A stretch of 64,000 nt of DNA, from positions 1 to 64,000 of the forward strand of contig NZ_CABVQK010000024.1 in the NCBI RefSeq assembly GCF_902499335.1. The letters run 5' to 3'. The notes under the pieces were generated by a model that worked only from the letters and a program-made list of their open reading frames with translations, had not been told where the DNA came from and made no database searches. Of the stretch, positions 42,404 through 53,366 are shown one piece after another. This stretch comes from Burkholderia lata. Its GTDB lineage: Bacteria > Pseudomonadota > Gammaproteobacteria > Burkholderiales > Burkholderiaceae. Each line of letters opens with the position of its first letter. The first letter of the stretch is position 1. Position numbers and translations under genes: made by a program.

Positions 42404-42782
42404 CCTGGCTGACGGGCGCGTTCGCACGAGGGGCGCGCGGCGCCGGATCGACTGGCGGGTGTTGCACCCGCGAGCCGACCCGACTGGCCGACCGGCGACA
42501 GCCGAAGTCCCGTGCAATTCCGATTCTGTCCGAGCCCCGTGGAGCGTTGCCGCTTCGCGGGGCTTTTGCTTTCCGGCGAATCTTCATGCGATTCGACGCC
42601 GGGCGACGCCGGTGTATGCGTATCGCCGGTCTCGCGGGCAATTTAGGGTTAACCCGTAAATCAGGAAGGATGTCTTCCAGAAACCTGCCTTATTCTTAAG
42701 CATCCGCCTACATAAACTTCGGGTTGTCAGCGATGAACAAGGTGTTCACCGCGAACACAGACAAATCTGGAGGTAGGTCATC
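42404..42782. other. Intergenic region with a terminator and a palindrome, no gene seen
   Basis: It contains a terminator at 42534-42570 and the palindrome GGGTTAACCC at 42646-42655 inside a longer imperfect repeat (TTTAGGGTTAACCCGTAAA), which may be an operator of the DUF4148 gene. The last 60 bases are AT-richer and probably hold that gene's promoter. Confidence 0.4.
42534..42570 (+). terminator. Terminator-like hairpin
   Basis: AGCCCCG and CGGGGCT pair across a larger internal loop, followed by TTTTGCTTT. It ends the 89-aa gene's transcript. Confidence 0.6.
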
Positions 42783-43136
42783 ATGAAGTCGCTCGTTCAA
42801 GCTGTTGTCGTTGCTGCCGCTCTCGTTGCCCCGGTCGTGTCGTTTGCCCAGTCGGGTTCGACGATCACCCGCGCGCAGGTTCGCGCCGAACTGGTCCAGC
42901 TGCAGCAGGCAGGTTACAACTCCGCTCGAGGCGAAGATCCGCATTATCCGGAAGCGATCCAGGCAGCAACGGCGCGTGTTGCAGAGCAGCAGCGCGCTGC
43001 GCTGGCGCAAGCGCAAGGCGTCGACGCCAGCGGTTACGGTGCACAGGCACAGGGCGCATCGGCATCGGGTTCGCGTGCAATGGGCGTGCGTCCGGCTACC
43101 GCTGAAGAAATGAAGTCGCTGTATCGCGGCAGCTAA
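42783..43136 (+). CDS. DUF4148 family exported protein
   Basis: A 117-aa protein of the DUF4148 family, abundant in Burkholderia and otherwise uncharacterised. Signal peptide ~22 residues (ending VVSFAQ), then ITRAQVRAELVQLQQAGYNS, which is the family hallmark, with EDPHYPEAIQAA following. The tail is Gln/Ala/Ser-rich. GGAGG lies 10 bases before the ATG. Monocistronic. Confidence 0.88.
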   Translation: MKSLVQAVVVAAALVAPVVSFAQSGSTITRAQVRAELVQLQQAGYNSARGEDPHYPEAIQAATARVAEQQRAALAQAQGVDASGYGAQAQGASASGSRAMGVRPATAEEMKSLYRGS

Positions 43137-43360
43137 GCCGCGCATCGCCCGGTGTGCGCGAACGCCGGGTGCGACGACACGTCGCGCCCGGCACTGCGGC
43201 TCCCGGGCTGGCCGCTGCCTGGCGCGATCGATGATTGCGCGGGCGCGGCAGGACATCCGTCACCTCCTGTCGCCGGAACACCGGTGGCATTCCGCCCGGC
43301 CCGCCCGTGGCTGGGCGCTTTTTCGGAGCGAGAGGGGCGCATGCGTTTCGCCGGCAACAA

Positions 43361-43392
43361 AAAACCCCGCAGACTTGCGTCATGCGGGGTTC
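43361..43392 (-). terminator. Intrinsic terminator of ssrA
   Basis: ACCCCGCA/TGCGGGGT stem followed on the minus strand by TTTTTT, about 20 bases behind the tmRNA 3' end. Confidence 0.88.
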
Positions 43393-43411
43393 GTGCGGCG
43401 AGCGCGGAATT

Positions 43412-43781
43412 TGGTGGAGGCGGCGGGAATCGAACCCGCGTCCAGAAGCGCTCCACGACTAGTTCTACATGTTTAGTTCAGTCATTTGATTTAACCGCAG
43501 CGACGCGGACGAACACGCTGCACTACGGCGATTCGCTAGGTTTTCGACCCTGGCGTCGCGACGCCGACAGGGCTTAACTGACGTAAATGACCTCTGGCGG
43601 TATTGCTACCGGTCTTGCGACACTAGCCCGTCAGTGAACTAGGCAGAGGACGGCGGCCGTTAGGCTGCCAGTGCGAACGTATCGTCGTTTGCAGTTACGA
43701 TTTTCCCATTGATTAACGAGGTGACGGGTCCTCGACATGCCCTAGCCGCTTCACAACCCCTGTCGAAACCAGGTCGCCCCC
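43412..43781 (-). ncRNA. ssrA: Transfer-messenger RNA (tmRNA)
   Basis: Rescues stalled ribosomes and tags the nascent chain. The tRNA-like ends pair GGGGGCG with CGCCTCC, keeping the G3-U70 alanine identity pair, and the 3' end encodes CCA; the T arm carries GTTCGATTC. The internal reading frame GCAAACGACGATACG... ends in TAA and encodes tag ANDDTFALAA, the Burkholderia-type tag. Length 370 nt, single-piece tmRNA. Confidence 0.98.
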
Positions 43782-43797
43782 GCGGATAAGATCTAAC

Positions 43798-43803
43798 ATT
43801 ATA
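43798..43803 (-). promoter_or_regulatory. -10 box of the ssrA promoter, overlapping the gph stop
   Basis: A perfect TATAAT on the minus strand sits 17 bases before the tmRNA 5' end. The same bases contain the TAA stop of gph, so the promoter lies within the end of that coding sequence. Confidence 0.75.
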
Positions 43804-44515
43804 GCCCAACATCGCGCAGCAGTTCGCGCAGTTGCTGCGTCGTGTCGACAAGATGCTGCGCTTGCCAGTCGGCCGGCGCTGCGCCGTCGCCACAGTAGCC
43901 GTACGCGGCCGCGACCGTCGCCATGCCGGCGGCGCTGCCGGCCTGAATGTCGCGCAGGTCGTCGCCGACGTAGACGATGCGCGCGGGCGCGAGCGTCAAC
44001 TGGTCGGCCGCATGCAGCAGGGGGGCCGGGTGCGGCTTCGGGTGCGGCGTTGTGTCGCCCCCGACGACGCAGGCGGCGCGCGGCGCAAGACCGAGCAGGT
44101 CGACGAGCGGTGCCGTGAGCCGCATCGCCTTGTTCGTGACGATGCCCCAGCGCACGCCGCGCGTATCGAGTTCGTCGAGCACGTCGCCGATGCCGGGGAA
44201 CAGCGTCGTATGCACGCACAGATCCGTCGCGTAGTTGGCCAGGAACTCGTCGCGCATCGCTTCGTAGCCGGGCGTGTGCGGATCGATGCCGAACGCGCCG
44301 CCGAGCAGGCCGCGCGCGCCGGCCGAGGCCAGCGGCCGGAGCACGTCGAGCGGGGTTTCGGGCAGGTCGCGCACGCGTTGCATCTTGTTGACGGCCGCCG
44401 CGAGATCGGGGGCCGTGTCGGCGAGCGTACCGTCCAGGTCGAACAGCACGGCATCGCAGTGCAGCAGGCGCGGTTCGTCGAGTGCAGCCCGCGCGGTCGA
44501 GAGGGGAGTCGTCAT
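43799..44515 (-). CDS. gph: Phosphoglycolate phosphatase (HAD family)
   Basis: Dephosphorylates 2-phosphoglycolate arising from oxidative DNA repair. 238 aa. HAD motifs in order: I DAVLFDLDGTLADT with the nucleophilic aspartate, II GIVTNKAMR, III KPHPAPLLHA, IV IVYVGDDLRDIQAG. A helical cap lies between motifs I and II. The start MTTPLSTARAAL at 44515 is preferred to an in-frame extension inside ubiG. It reads 13 bp behind ubiG, the common beta-proteobacterial ubiG-gph pair, and its end overlaps the ssrA promoter. Confidence 0.93.
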   Translation of the reverse strand: MTTPLSTARAALDEPRLLHCDAVLFDLDGTLADTAPDLAAAVNKMQRVRDLPETPLDVLRPLASAGARGLLGGAFGIDPHTPGYEAMRDEFLANYATDLCVHTTLFPGIGDVLDELDTRGVRWGIVTNKAMRLTAPLVDLLGLAPRAACVVGGDTTPHPKPHPAPLLHAADQLTLAPARIVYVGDDLRDIQAGSAAGMATVAAAYGYCGDGAAPADWQAQHLVDTTQQLRELLRDVGL

Positions 44516-44528
44516 GCCGGTTGGAAGG

Positions 44529-45227
44529 TCACGCGCCGCGGCGGCACGCGACGAGGTAGTTGATGTCGGTGTCGTTCGACAGCGCGAAGCGCTTGCCGAT
44601 CGGGTGATACGTGATGCCCTTGATCTCCACGATGTGCAGATCGGTCGCACGCACGAAGCCGGCCAGCTCCGACGGACGGATGAAGCGCGCGTAGTCGTGC
44701 GTGCCCTTCGGCAGCATTTGCGCGATGTACTCCGCGCCGATCACGGCGAACAGGTAAGCCTTCAGGTTGCGGTTCAGCGTCGAGAAGAACACCCAGCCAC
44801 CCGGTTTCACGAGCGTCGCGCACGCGGCGACGATATCGCCGGGCGACGGCACGTGCTCGAGCATCTCCATGCACGTGACGACATCGTAGGTGCCCGGTTC
44901 ACGTGCGGCGATCGCTTCGGCGGCGATGGCTTCGTAGTCGACCGTGATGCCGCTTTCGAGGCTGTGCAGGTCGGCGACGCCGAGCGCTTCGGTCGACAGG
45001 TCGATACCTTTCACCTGCGCGCCGAGTCCGGCCATCGATTCGGACAGGATGCCGCCGCCGCAGCCGATGTCGAGTGCGCGCTTGCCGGCGAGGTGCGCAT
45101 GCGCATCGATCCAGCCGAGCCGGACCGGGTTCAGGTCGTGCAGCGGCTTGAATTCGGCATTCGGATCCCACCACCGATGGGCGAGGTCGCTGAATTTCTG
45201 GAGTTCGTGCGGATCGGCGTTGGTCAT
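44529..45227 (-). CDS. ubiG: Ubiquinone biosynthesis O-methyltransferase
   Basis: SAM-dependent enzyme performing both O-methylations in ubiquinone synthesis. 232 aa. SAM-binding motif I is LDIGCGGGILSESMAGLGA; the family motif FSDLAHRWWDPNAEFKPLH is at the N-terminus; VTCMEMLEHVPSPG and YHPIGKRFALSNDTDINYL complete the signature. It is co-transcribed with gph. Confidence 0.96.
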   Translation of the reverse strand: MTNADPHELQKFSDLAHRWWDPNAEFKPLHDLNPVRLGWIDAHAHLAGKRALDIGCGGGILSESMAGLGAQVKGIDLSTEALGVADLHSLESGITVDYEAIAAEAIAAREPGTYDVVTCMEMLEHVPSPGDIVAACATLVKPGGWVFFSTLNRNLKAYLFAVIGAEYIAQMLPKGTHDYARFIRPSELAGFVRATDLHIVEIKGITYHPIGKRFALSNDTDINYLVACRRGA

Positions 45228-45329
45228 GTCGGCAAACGGGCTACGGGAGGAGGGCGGTACTGCGGTTCGTCAGCCCCGAGTATATAAGAAGCGGACGAGC
45301 GGCGAAGCGGCGAGCGCCTGGACGGGCGT

Positions 45330-45362
45330 CAAAGAAAAAGCCCCGCCGGAGCGGGGCTTTGA
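45330..45362 (-). terminator. Intrinsic terminator of the OmpA-family gene
   Basis: AAGCCCCGC/GCGGGGCTT stem with a short loop, followed on the minus strand by TTTTTC. The A-rich other side is consistent with bidirectional use. Confidence 0.9.
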
Positions 45363-45381
45363 AGCAGTCGAAAACCGCGGC

Positions 45382-46053
45382 TTAGTTTGCCGGAACGGTC
45401 GTCTTCTGGACTTCTTGCGTACCAACAACTTCGACTTCCACGCGGCGATCCGGTGCGAGGCAGGCGATGAGTTGCTTGCGGTTCTTCTGGTTGCAGCCAG
45501 TCGTAACCGGGTTGCGCTTGCCCTTGCCTTCCGTGTAGATCTTGTTGGCCGGCACACCCTTGCTGACCAGGTACGACTTCACGGCTTGCGCACGGCGCAG
45601 CGACAGACGGTCGTTGTACTTGTCCGAACCGATGCGGTCCGTGTAGCCCGTTGCGACGACCACTTCCGTGTTCATGCCTTGGATCTTCGAAGCCAGTTCG
45701 TCCAGCTTTTGCTTGCCCAGCGGCTTGAGCGTTGCCTTGTCGAAGTCGAACAGTGCGTCGGCTTGATACGTGATCTTCTGGCTCGAGATGGCCGGAGCAA
45801 CGACCGGAGCGACCGGCGGCTGCGGTGCCTGGGCGACCAGTGCGCCATCGCACTTCGCGTTGGCGGTGGCCGGCGTCCAGAACGCATCACGCCAGCAGAG
45901 CTCGTTCGTGCCGTTCATCCACACCCATTCGCCCGTGCCGTTCACCCAGTTGTCATTGACGGCTTGACGCGACGCCGGCACCGACTGTGCCGAAGCGGAT
46001 GCAGCCATAACTGCGGTAGCTGCAATGAACGCGAGCTTTGAAAGTTTATTCAT
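45382..46053 (-). CDS. OmpA-family outer-membrane/peptidoglycan-binding protein
   Basis: A 223-aa protein. Signal peptide MNKLSKLAFIAATAVMAASA (cleaved before QSVPASRQ), a short Trp/Cys-containing linker region (NGTGEWVWMNGTNELCWRDA), then a C-terminal OmpA domain at about 105-215 (LFDFDKATLKPLGKQKLDEL, TGYTDRIGSDKYNDRLSLRR) with the Asp and Arg that bind diaminopimelate. There is no eight-strand barrel, so it is probably periplasmic or lipid-anchor-free, tethering envelope to peptidoglycan. A strong ribosome site (GAGGAGAAAT) precedes the ATG. It is a highly expressed single gene, divergent from gyrA. Confidence 0.92.
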   Translation of the reverse strand: MNKLSKLAFIAATAVMAASASAQSVPASRQAVNDNWVNGTGEWVWMNGTNELCWRDAFWTPATANAKCDGALVAQAPQPPVAPVVAPAISSQKITYQADALFDFDKATLKPLGKQKLDELASKIQGMNTEVVVATGYTDRIGSDKYNDRLSLRRAQAVKSYLVSKGVPANKIYTEGKGKRNPVTTGCNQKNRKQLIACLAPDRRVEVEVVGTQEVQKTTVPAN

Positions 46054-46493
46054 ATTTCTCCTCTCGAAATTGAGATTACCGCAGGTTTACTGCGAGCCTG
46101 TTGACGGTGACAAGTCATACATTGCTCGAAGTATAACATTGGTGCGGCACAAAAAACGCGGCGCCGCTCCTGTGTAGACTTCGAGCAGCGTCTAACTTTC
46201 AGTGCGTTGGCATTTTGCCATATCGTTCCCTTCCTACGAAAAAAAATCCTCCCCACCCTAAGATCGCTTCAAGTTTGTGGTGCATGCGCAACACCGGCCT
46301 GCCGTAACTTTTAGAGATTGTCAAGAGCGTGACGGCGAAATTGCGCCCATGAATGCATTTGTTTACTCGTGCGCGGAAAACAAGTGCGATGCGATCGCCT
46401 GTGGTGCCGAATCGGGTGCCATTGCGGCGTGCAATTCCGGCCGGTTCGCTGCCGCTGCGATTTTCGCTATTTATATATAGAGGGGGAGGCGAA
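46054..46493. other. Divergent intergenic region between the OmpA-family gene and gyrA
   Basis: No gene is seen. It contains a TATACT -10-like box for the OmpA-family gene on the minus strand near 46131 and an AT-rich patch at 46470-46490 before gyrA. Short ORFs on both strands look like chance. Confidence 0.5.
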
Positions 46494-46521
46494 TTGGCGG
46501 CTGATGGGCGCATGTTAGAAT
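46494..46521 (+). promoter_or_regulatory. gyrA promoter
   Basis: TTGGCG (46494-46499) and TAGAAT (46516-46521) are spaced by 16 bp, giving a leader of about 65 nt. Confidence 0.6.
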
Positions 46522-46594
46522 CTTGCGTTGCGTTGCGCATGCAGCGCCCACGCGAAAGGCGTTCGCCGTCTTCGCTCCGAAACGATACGGATAC

Positions 46595-49198
<2,604 letters not shown>

Positions 49199-49281
49199 AG
49201 AACGGATGAGACTCTAGCCGCCGCGGGCGCGAAGCGCCGCGGCCGGCGAGCAACCATTCATATTTCCAAAAGGGAGTGATG

Positions 49282-49881
49282 ATGCAAAAGCAATTCAAGC
49301 AACTGGTTCTGCTGGCTGCACTGGTGCCGACGTTCGCGATGGCGCAAGCGCTGTCGAATTCCGCACCGGCAGCTCCGGCGGCAGCTGCGCCGATCGACGC
49401 CGACAAGAAGGCAGCGATCAAGGATCTGCTCGACGCGATCGACGCGCCGAAGCTCGTGTCGGCAATCGGCAACAGCGCCGAAATGCAGGCGAAGCAACTC
49501 GTCCCGGCGATCCTGTCGGACGCGCTGTCGGAAAACAAGACGCTGAACGACAAGCAGAAGCAGGCTGCCGTTCCGACGCTGCAGAAGAACTCGGTGCCGA
49601 AGCTGGTCGACGGCGCAGGCAAGGTGTTCGGTACGCAACAGTTCCAGAACGACGCGATGTCGGCTCAGTACGACGCATACGCGAAGTACTACAGCACGTC
49701 GGAGATCAAGGATCTGACGACGTTCTACAAGAGCCCGACGGGCCGCAAGTTCATCCAGGTTCAGGATCAGGTCGGTCGCGACGTGGTCAACGGCCTGATG
49801 CAGAAGTACATGCCGCAAGCTATCCAGGCAACGCGCACGCAGGCTGACAAGGAAGTCGCAGCAGTCAAGCCGGGCAAGTAA
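49282..49881 (+). CDS. DUF2059 family exported protein
   Basis: A 199-aa protein with signal peptide (MQKQFKQLVLLAALVPTFAMA) and a helical DUF2059 domain at about 60-180 (KDLLDAIDAPKLVSAIGNSA, YAKYYSTSEIKDLTTFYKSP, TGRKFIQVQD). Function unknown; the family is common in the Gram-negative periplasm. Three adjacent possible starts exist (GTG 49276, ATG 49279, ATG 49282). AGGGAG spacing favours 49282. It lies 83 bp behind gyrA. Confidence 0.85.
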   Translation: MQKQFKQLVLLAALVPTFAMAQALSNSAPAAPAAAAPIDADKKAAIKDLLDAIDAPKLVSAIGNSAEMQAKQLVPAILSDALSENKTLNDKQKQAAVPTLQKNSVPKLVDGAGKVFGTQQFQNDAMSAQYDAYAKYYSTSEIKDLTTFYKSPTGRKFIQVQDQVGRDVVNGLMQKYMPQAIQATRTQADKEVAAVKPGK

Positions 49882-49947
49882 AGCCGTCCGGGCATGCCCC
49901 CGGCCGTTCGGCCGGGTTTGGCGGGAGCCTGACGACAGTGCGATAAT

Positions 49948-49985
49948 GGCCGTTTGCGCGCGAGCGCAAGCGGCCATTTCTTTTC
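49948..49985 (+). terminator. Intrinsic terminator before serC
   Basis: GGCCGTTTGCGC/GCGCAAGCGGCC forms a 12-bp stem with one G-U pair, then ATTTCTTTTCT. It separates the DUF2059 transcript from serC. Confidence 0.75.
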
Positions 49986-50036
49986 TGGCGCGTTCTGCCG
50001 GCGGCGAGCCGGTCGCGTCCCTCCGAGGTTTTCACG

Positions 50037-51119
50037 ATGCGCGTCTTTAATTTCTCCGCCGGCCCTGCGGCGATGCCCGAGGAAGTGCTGCGGCAAGCTG
50101 CCGACGAAATGCTCGACTGGCACGGCAGCGGCATGAGCGTGATGGAGATGAGCCATCGCGGCAAGGAATTCATGTCGATCCACGAGGCCGCGCTGACCGA
50201 CCTGCGCGACCTGCTCGGCGTGCCGGCCAGTCACCGGATCCTGTTCCTGCAGGGCGGCGGTATCGCTGAAAACGCGATCGTGCCGATGAACCTGCTCGGG
50301 TCGCGCAAGACGGCCGACTTCGTCGTGACGGGCTCGTGGTCGCAGAAGTCGTTCAGCGAAGCGAAGAAATACGGCACGCCGCATCTCGCCGCAACCGGCA
50401 AGACGGAAGACGGCTTCACGCGTGCGCCCGCGCGCGCCGAATGGCAGTTGTCGGATGATCCGGCCTACGTGCATCTTTGCACCAACGAGACGATCGACGG
50501 CGTCGAGACGTTCGAGATTCCCGATCTCGGTGACGTGCCGCTGGTCGCGGATGTCTCGTCGCACATCCTGTCGCGTCCGATGGACGTCGCGAAGTACGGC
50601 GTGCTGTTCGGCGGTGCGCAGAAGAACATCGGGATGGCCGGCGTGACGCTCGTGATCGTGCGCGAGGATCTGCTCGACCGCGCGCTGTCGATCTGCCCGT
50701 CCGCGTTCGAATGGAAGACCATCGCCGCGAACAACTCGCTGTACAACACGCCGCCCACCTACGCGATCTACATCGCGGGCCTGGTATTCCAGTGGCTGAA
50801 GCGGCAGGGTGGCCTCGAGGCGATCGAGGCCCGCAACATCGAAAAAGCGAAGCTGCTCTACGACACGATCGATGCGAGCAGTTTCTATCTGAACAAGGTC
50901 GAGCCGGCAGTACGTTCGCGAATGAACGTGCCGTTTTTCCTGGCCGACGAAACGCGCAACGAAGACTTCCTTGCCGGCGCAAAGGCGCGCGGGCTGCTGC
51001 AGCTGAAGGGCCACAAGTCCGTCGGCGGCATGCGGGCGTCGATCTACAACGCGGTGCCGCTCGAGGGCGTGAAAGCGCTCGTCGAGTACATGAAGGACTT
51101 CGAGCAGCGCGGCGCCTGA
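50037..51119 (+). CDS. serC: Phosphoserine aminotransferase
   Basis: PLP enzyme converting 3-phosphohydroxypyruvate to phosphoserine (also active in pyridoxine synthesis). 360 aa. Family signature VFNFSAGPAAMPEEVLRQA at the start, the PLP lysine in FGGAQKNIGMAGVTLVIV, and GGMRASIYNAVPLEGVKALV at the end. It is the first gene of the serC-pheA-tyrA-aroA-cmk-rpsA run. Confidence 0.97.
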   Translation: MRVFNFSAGPAAMPEEVLRQAADEMLDWHGSGMSVMEMSHRGKEFMSIHEAALTDLRDLLGVPASHRILFLQGGGIAENAIVPMNLLGSRKTADFVVTGSWSQKSFSEAKKYGTPHLAATGKTEDGFTRAPARAEWQLSDDPAYVHLCTNETIDGVETFEIPDLGDVPLVADVSSHILSRPMDVAKYGVLFGGAQKNIGMAGVTLVIVREDLLDRALSICPSAFEWKTIAANNSLYNTPPTYAIYIAGLVFQWLKRQGGLEAIEARNIEKAKLLYDTIDASSFYLNKVEPAVRSRMNVPFFLADETRNEDFLAGAKARGLLQLKGHKSVGGMRASIYNAVPLEGVKALVEYMKDFEQRGA

Positions 51120-51152
51120 CGGCGGCGCTGTTCAAACAGTACGGCAAAACGC

Positions 51153-52235
51153 ATGGACGACGAACTGAATTCCCGCCTGAAACCGCTGCGTGATCGCATC
51201 GATGCGATCGACGCGCAGCTGATCGCGCTCCTGAACCAGCGCGCCGCAGTGGCGCTGGAAGTGGGCGAGGTCAAGAAGCATTTCAACGCGCCGGTGTTCC
51301 GGCCGGAGCGCGAGCTGCAGGTGATCGCGCGGCTGCAGGACATGAGCGCGGGGCCGCTTGCGAGCGAGCACATCAGCGCCATCTGGCGCGAGATCATGGC
51401 AGCGAGCCGCGCGCTCGAGCAGACGATCCACGTCGCGTTCCTCGGGCCGGTCGGCACGTACAGCGAACAGGCGATGCTCGAGTATTTCGGCCAGTCGATC
51501 GAAGGGCTGCCGTGCCCGTCGATCGACGAGGTGTTCCGCTCGGTCGAGGCCGGCGCGTCCGCGTTCGGCATCGCACCGGTCGAGAACTCGACCGAAGGCG
51601 CCGTGTCGCGCACGCTCGACCTGCTGCTGCAGACGCAACTGCTGATCAGTGGCGAGCTCGCGCTGCCGATCCATCACAACCTGCTGACGCAGAGCGGCAC
51701 GCTCGATGGCGTGAAGCGCGTCTGCGCGCATGCGCAGGCGCTTGCGCAATGCCAGCAGTGGCTCGCGGCGAATGCACCGCAGCTCGAGCGGCAGGCCGTG
51801 GCGAGCAATGCGGAGGCCGCGCGTCTCGCGGCGGCCGATCCGACCGTCGCGGCGATCGCGGGCGACCGCGCGGCCGCGCATTACGGCTTGCAGATCGCGT
51901 TCTCGCTGATCCAGGACGATCCGCACAACCGCACGCGCTTCGTCATCGTCGGCAAGCAGCCGGCCGGTCAAAGCGGTCACGACCAGACTTCGCTGATCGT
52001 GTCGGTGAAGAACGAGCCGGGCGCCGTGTTCAAGCTGCTCGAGCCGCTCGCGCGGCACGGCGTGTCCATGACGCGCTTCGAGTCGCGTCCGGCGCGCGTC
52101 GGCACGTGGGAGTATTACTTCTACATCGACATCGAAGGGCACCGGGACGATGCGGCAGTTGCGGCCGCGCTCGCGGAACTCGGCCAGAAGGCCGCGTTCC
52201 TGAAGATACTCGGTTCGTATCCGCGCGCACGCTGA
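51153..52235 (+). CDS. pheA: Bifunctional chorismate mutase/prephenate dehydratase
   Basis: Makes phenylpyruvate from chorismate in phenylalanine biosynthesis. 360 aa. AroQ-type mutase at 1-95 (LRDRIDAIDAQLIALLNQRA), prephenate dehydratase at ~100-275 (VAFLGPVGTYSEQAMLEYFG, APVENSTEGAV, NRTRFVIV), and a C-terminal ACT domain (~285-355, VKNEPGAVFKLLEPLA) for phenylalanine feedback. Follows serC by 33 bp. Confidence 0.97.
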   Translation: MDDELNSRLKPLRDRIDAIDAQLIALLNQRAAVALEVGEVKKHFNAPVFRPERELQVIARLQDMSAGPLASEHISAIWREIMAASRALEQTIHVAFLGPVGTYSEQAMLEYFGQSIEGLPCPSIDEVFRSVEAGASAFGIAPVENSTEGAVSRTLDLLLQTQLLISGELALPIHHNLLTQSGTLDGVKRVCAHAQALAQCQQWLAANAPQLERQAVASNAEAARLAAADPTVAAIAGDRAAAHYGLQIAFSLIQDDPHNRTRFVIVGKQPAGQSGHDQTSLIVSVKNEPGAVFKLLEPLARHGVSMTRFESRPARVGTWEYYFYIDIEGHRDDAAVAAALAELGQKAAFLKILGSYPRAR

Positions 52236-52426
52236 GGCGCGGCGGCCCGTCGCCTGTTCGAGCAGGCGTAGCGGCCAGGCGGGCAGGGCAGGGCAGGCCG
52301 GTCGGTGCTGCCGAAGGCGGGTTCGGGCGGTGTCCGGTACAGGTTGTGCCGGATGCGGGCCCGTTGCCCGGAATCTGGAATTCCGTGTGCGGGGCGTCGT
52401 CCCGCGCGCGTAACTTGGCTCTTGTC

Positions 52427-53353
52427 GTGTCAGGCTTTGCATTCAACAAACTGGTCATCTTCGGCGTCGGCCTGATTGGCGGATCGCTGGCCCGCGCGCT
52501 GCGCGAGCGCGCGCCGGGCGGCGCGGGCGAGATCGTCGGCGTGGGCCGTTCTCGTGCGTCGGTCGAGCGGGCGCTCGCGCTCGGCGTGATCGACCGCGCG
52601 GCGGCGCTCGACGACGATGCTCAATTGCGCGACGCGCTGGCAGGCGCCGATCTCGTGCTGCTGGCCGCGCCCGTCGCGCAAACGGGCCCGTTACTCGCGC
52701 GCATCGCGCCGTGGCTTGAAGCGGCGACGATCGTCACCGATGCCGGCAGCACCAAGTCCGATGTCGTCGCGGCCGCGCGCGCAGCGCTCGGTGAACGTAT
52801 CGCGCAGTTCGTGCCGGGCCATCCGATCGCCGGTCGGGAATCGAGCGGCGTCGAGGCCGCGTTGCCGGATCTGTACGTCGGCCGCAACGTCGTGCTGTGC
52901 CCGCTGCCGGAGAACGCACCCGAATCCGTTGCGCGGATCGACGCGATGTGGCGCGCGACCGGCGCCGACGTGCGCATGATGAGCACCGAACAGCACGATC
53001 GCGTGTTTGCGTCGATCAGTCACCTGCCGCACGTGCTGTCGTTCGCGCTCGTCGAGCAGATTCTCGGCGAGGCCGACGCGGAACTGAAATTCTCGTACGC
53101 GGCGGGCGGCTTCCGCGATTTCACGCGCATCGCGGCGTCGAGCCCGGAGATGTGGCGCGACGTGTGCGTCGCGAACCGCGCGGCGCTGCTCGATGAGCTC
53201 GACGGCTACACGCGCGTGCTCACGCGGCTGCGCGCGGCGATCGACGCCGGCGACGGCGCGGCGCTCGAAGCGGTGTTCACGCGCTCGCGCGCCGCGCGCA
53301 AGGCATGGCAGGAGCGTGGCGGCACGCCCGCTGCCGAACCGGTCAAGAAATAA
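52427..53353 (+). CDS. tyrA: Prephenate dehydrogenase
   Basis: NAD(P)+-dependent step to 4-hydroxyphenylpyruvate in tyrosine synthesis. 308 aa. Rossmann motif VIFGVGLIGGSLARALRER near the N-terminus, DAGSTKSDVV, and the substrate histidine in GHPIAGRESSGVEAA. The start is uncertain: GTG 52427 (MSGFAFNKLVIFG) fits the family length, while TTG 52415 lies four codons upstream; neither has a good ribosome site. 191 bp separate it from pheA, without a hisC gene that some relatives carry there. Confidence 0.92.
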   Translation: MSGFAFNKLVIFGVGLIGGSLARALRERAPGGAGEIVGVGRSRASVERALALGVIDRAAALDDDAQLRDALAGADLVLLAAPVAQTGPLLARIAPWLEAATIVTDAGSTKSDVVAAARAALGERIAQFVPGHPIAGRESSGVEAALPDLYVGRNVVLCPLPENAPESVARIDAMWRATGADVRMMSTEQHDRVFASISHLPHVLSFALVEQILGEADAELKFSYAAGGFRDFTRIAASSPEMWRDVCVANRAALLDELDGYTRVLTRLRAAIDAGDGAALEAVFTRSRAARKAWQERGGTPAAEPVKK

Positions 53354-53366
53354 CAGGACGATTCCC

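Noticed and set aside
52275..52300. GGGCAGGGCAGGGCAGG tandem repeat as a functional element
   Set aside because: Too short and typical of GC-rich intergenic DNA; mentioned only as part of the pheA-tyrA gap.
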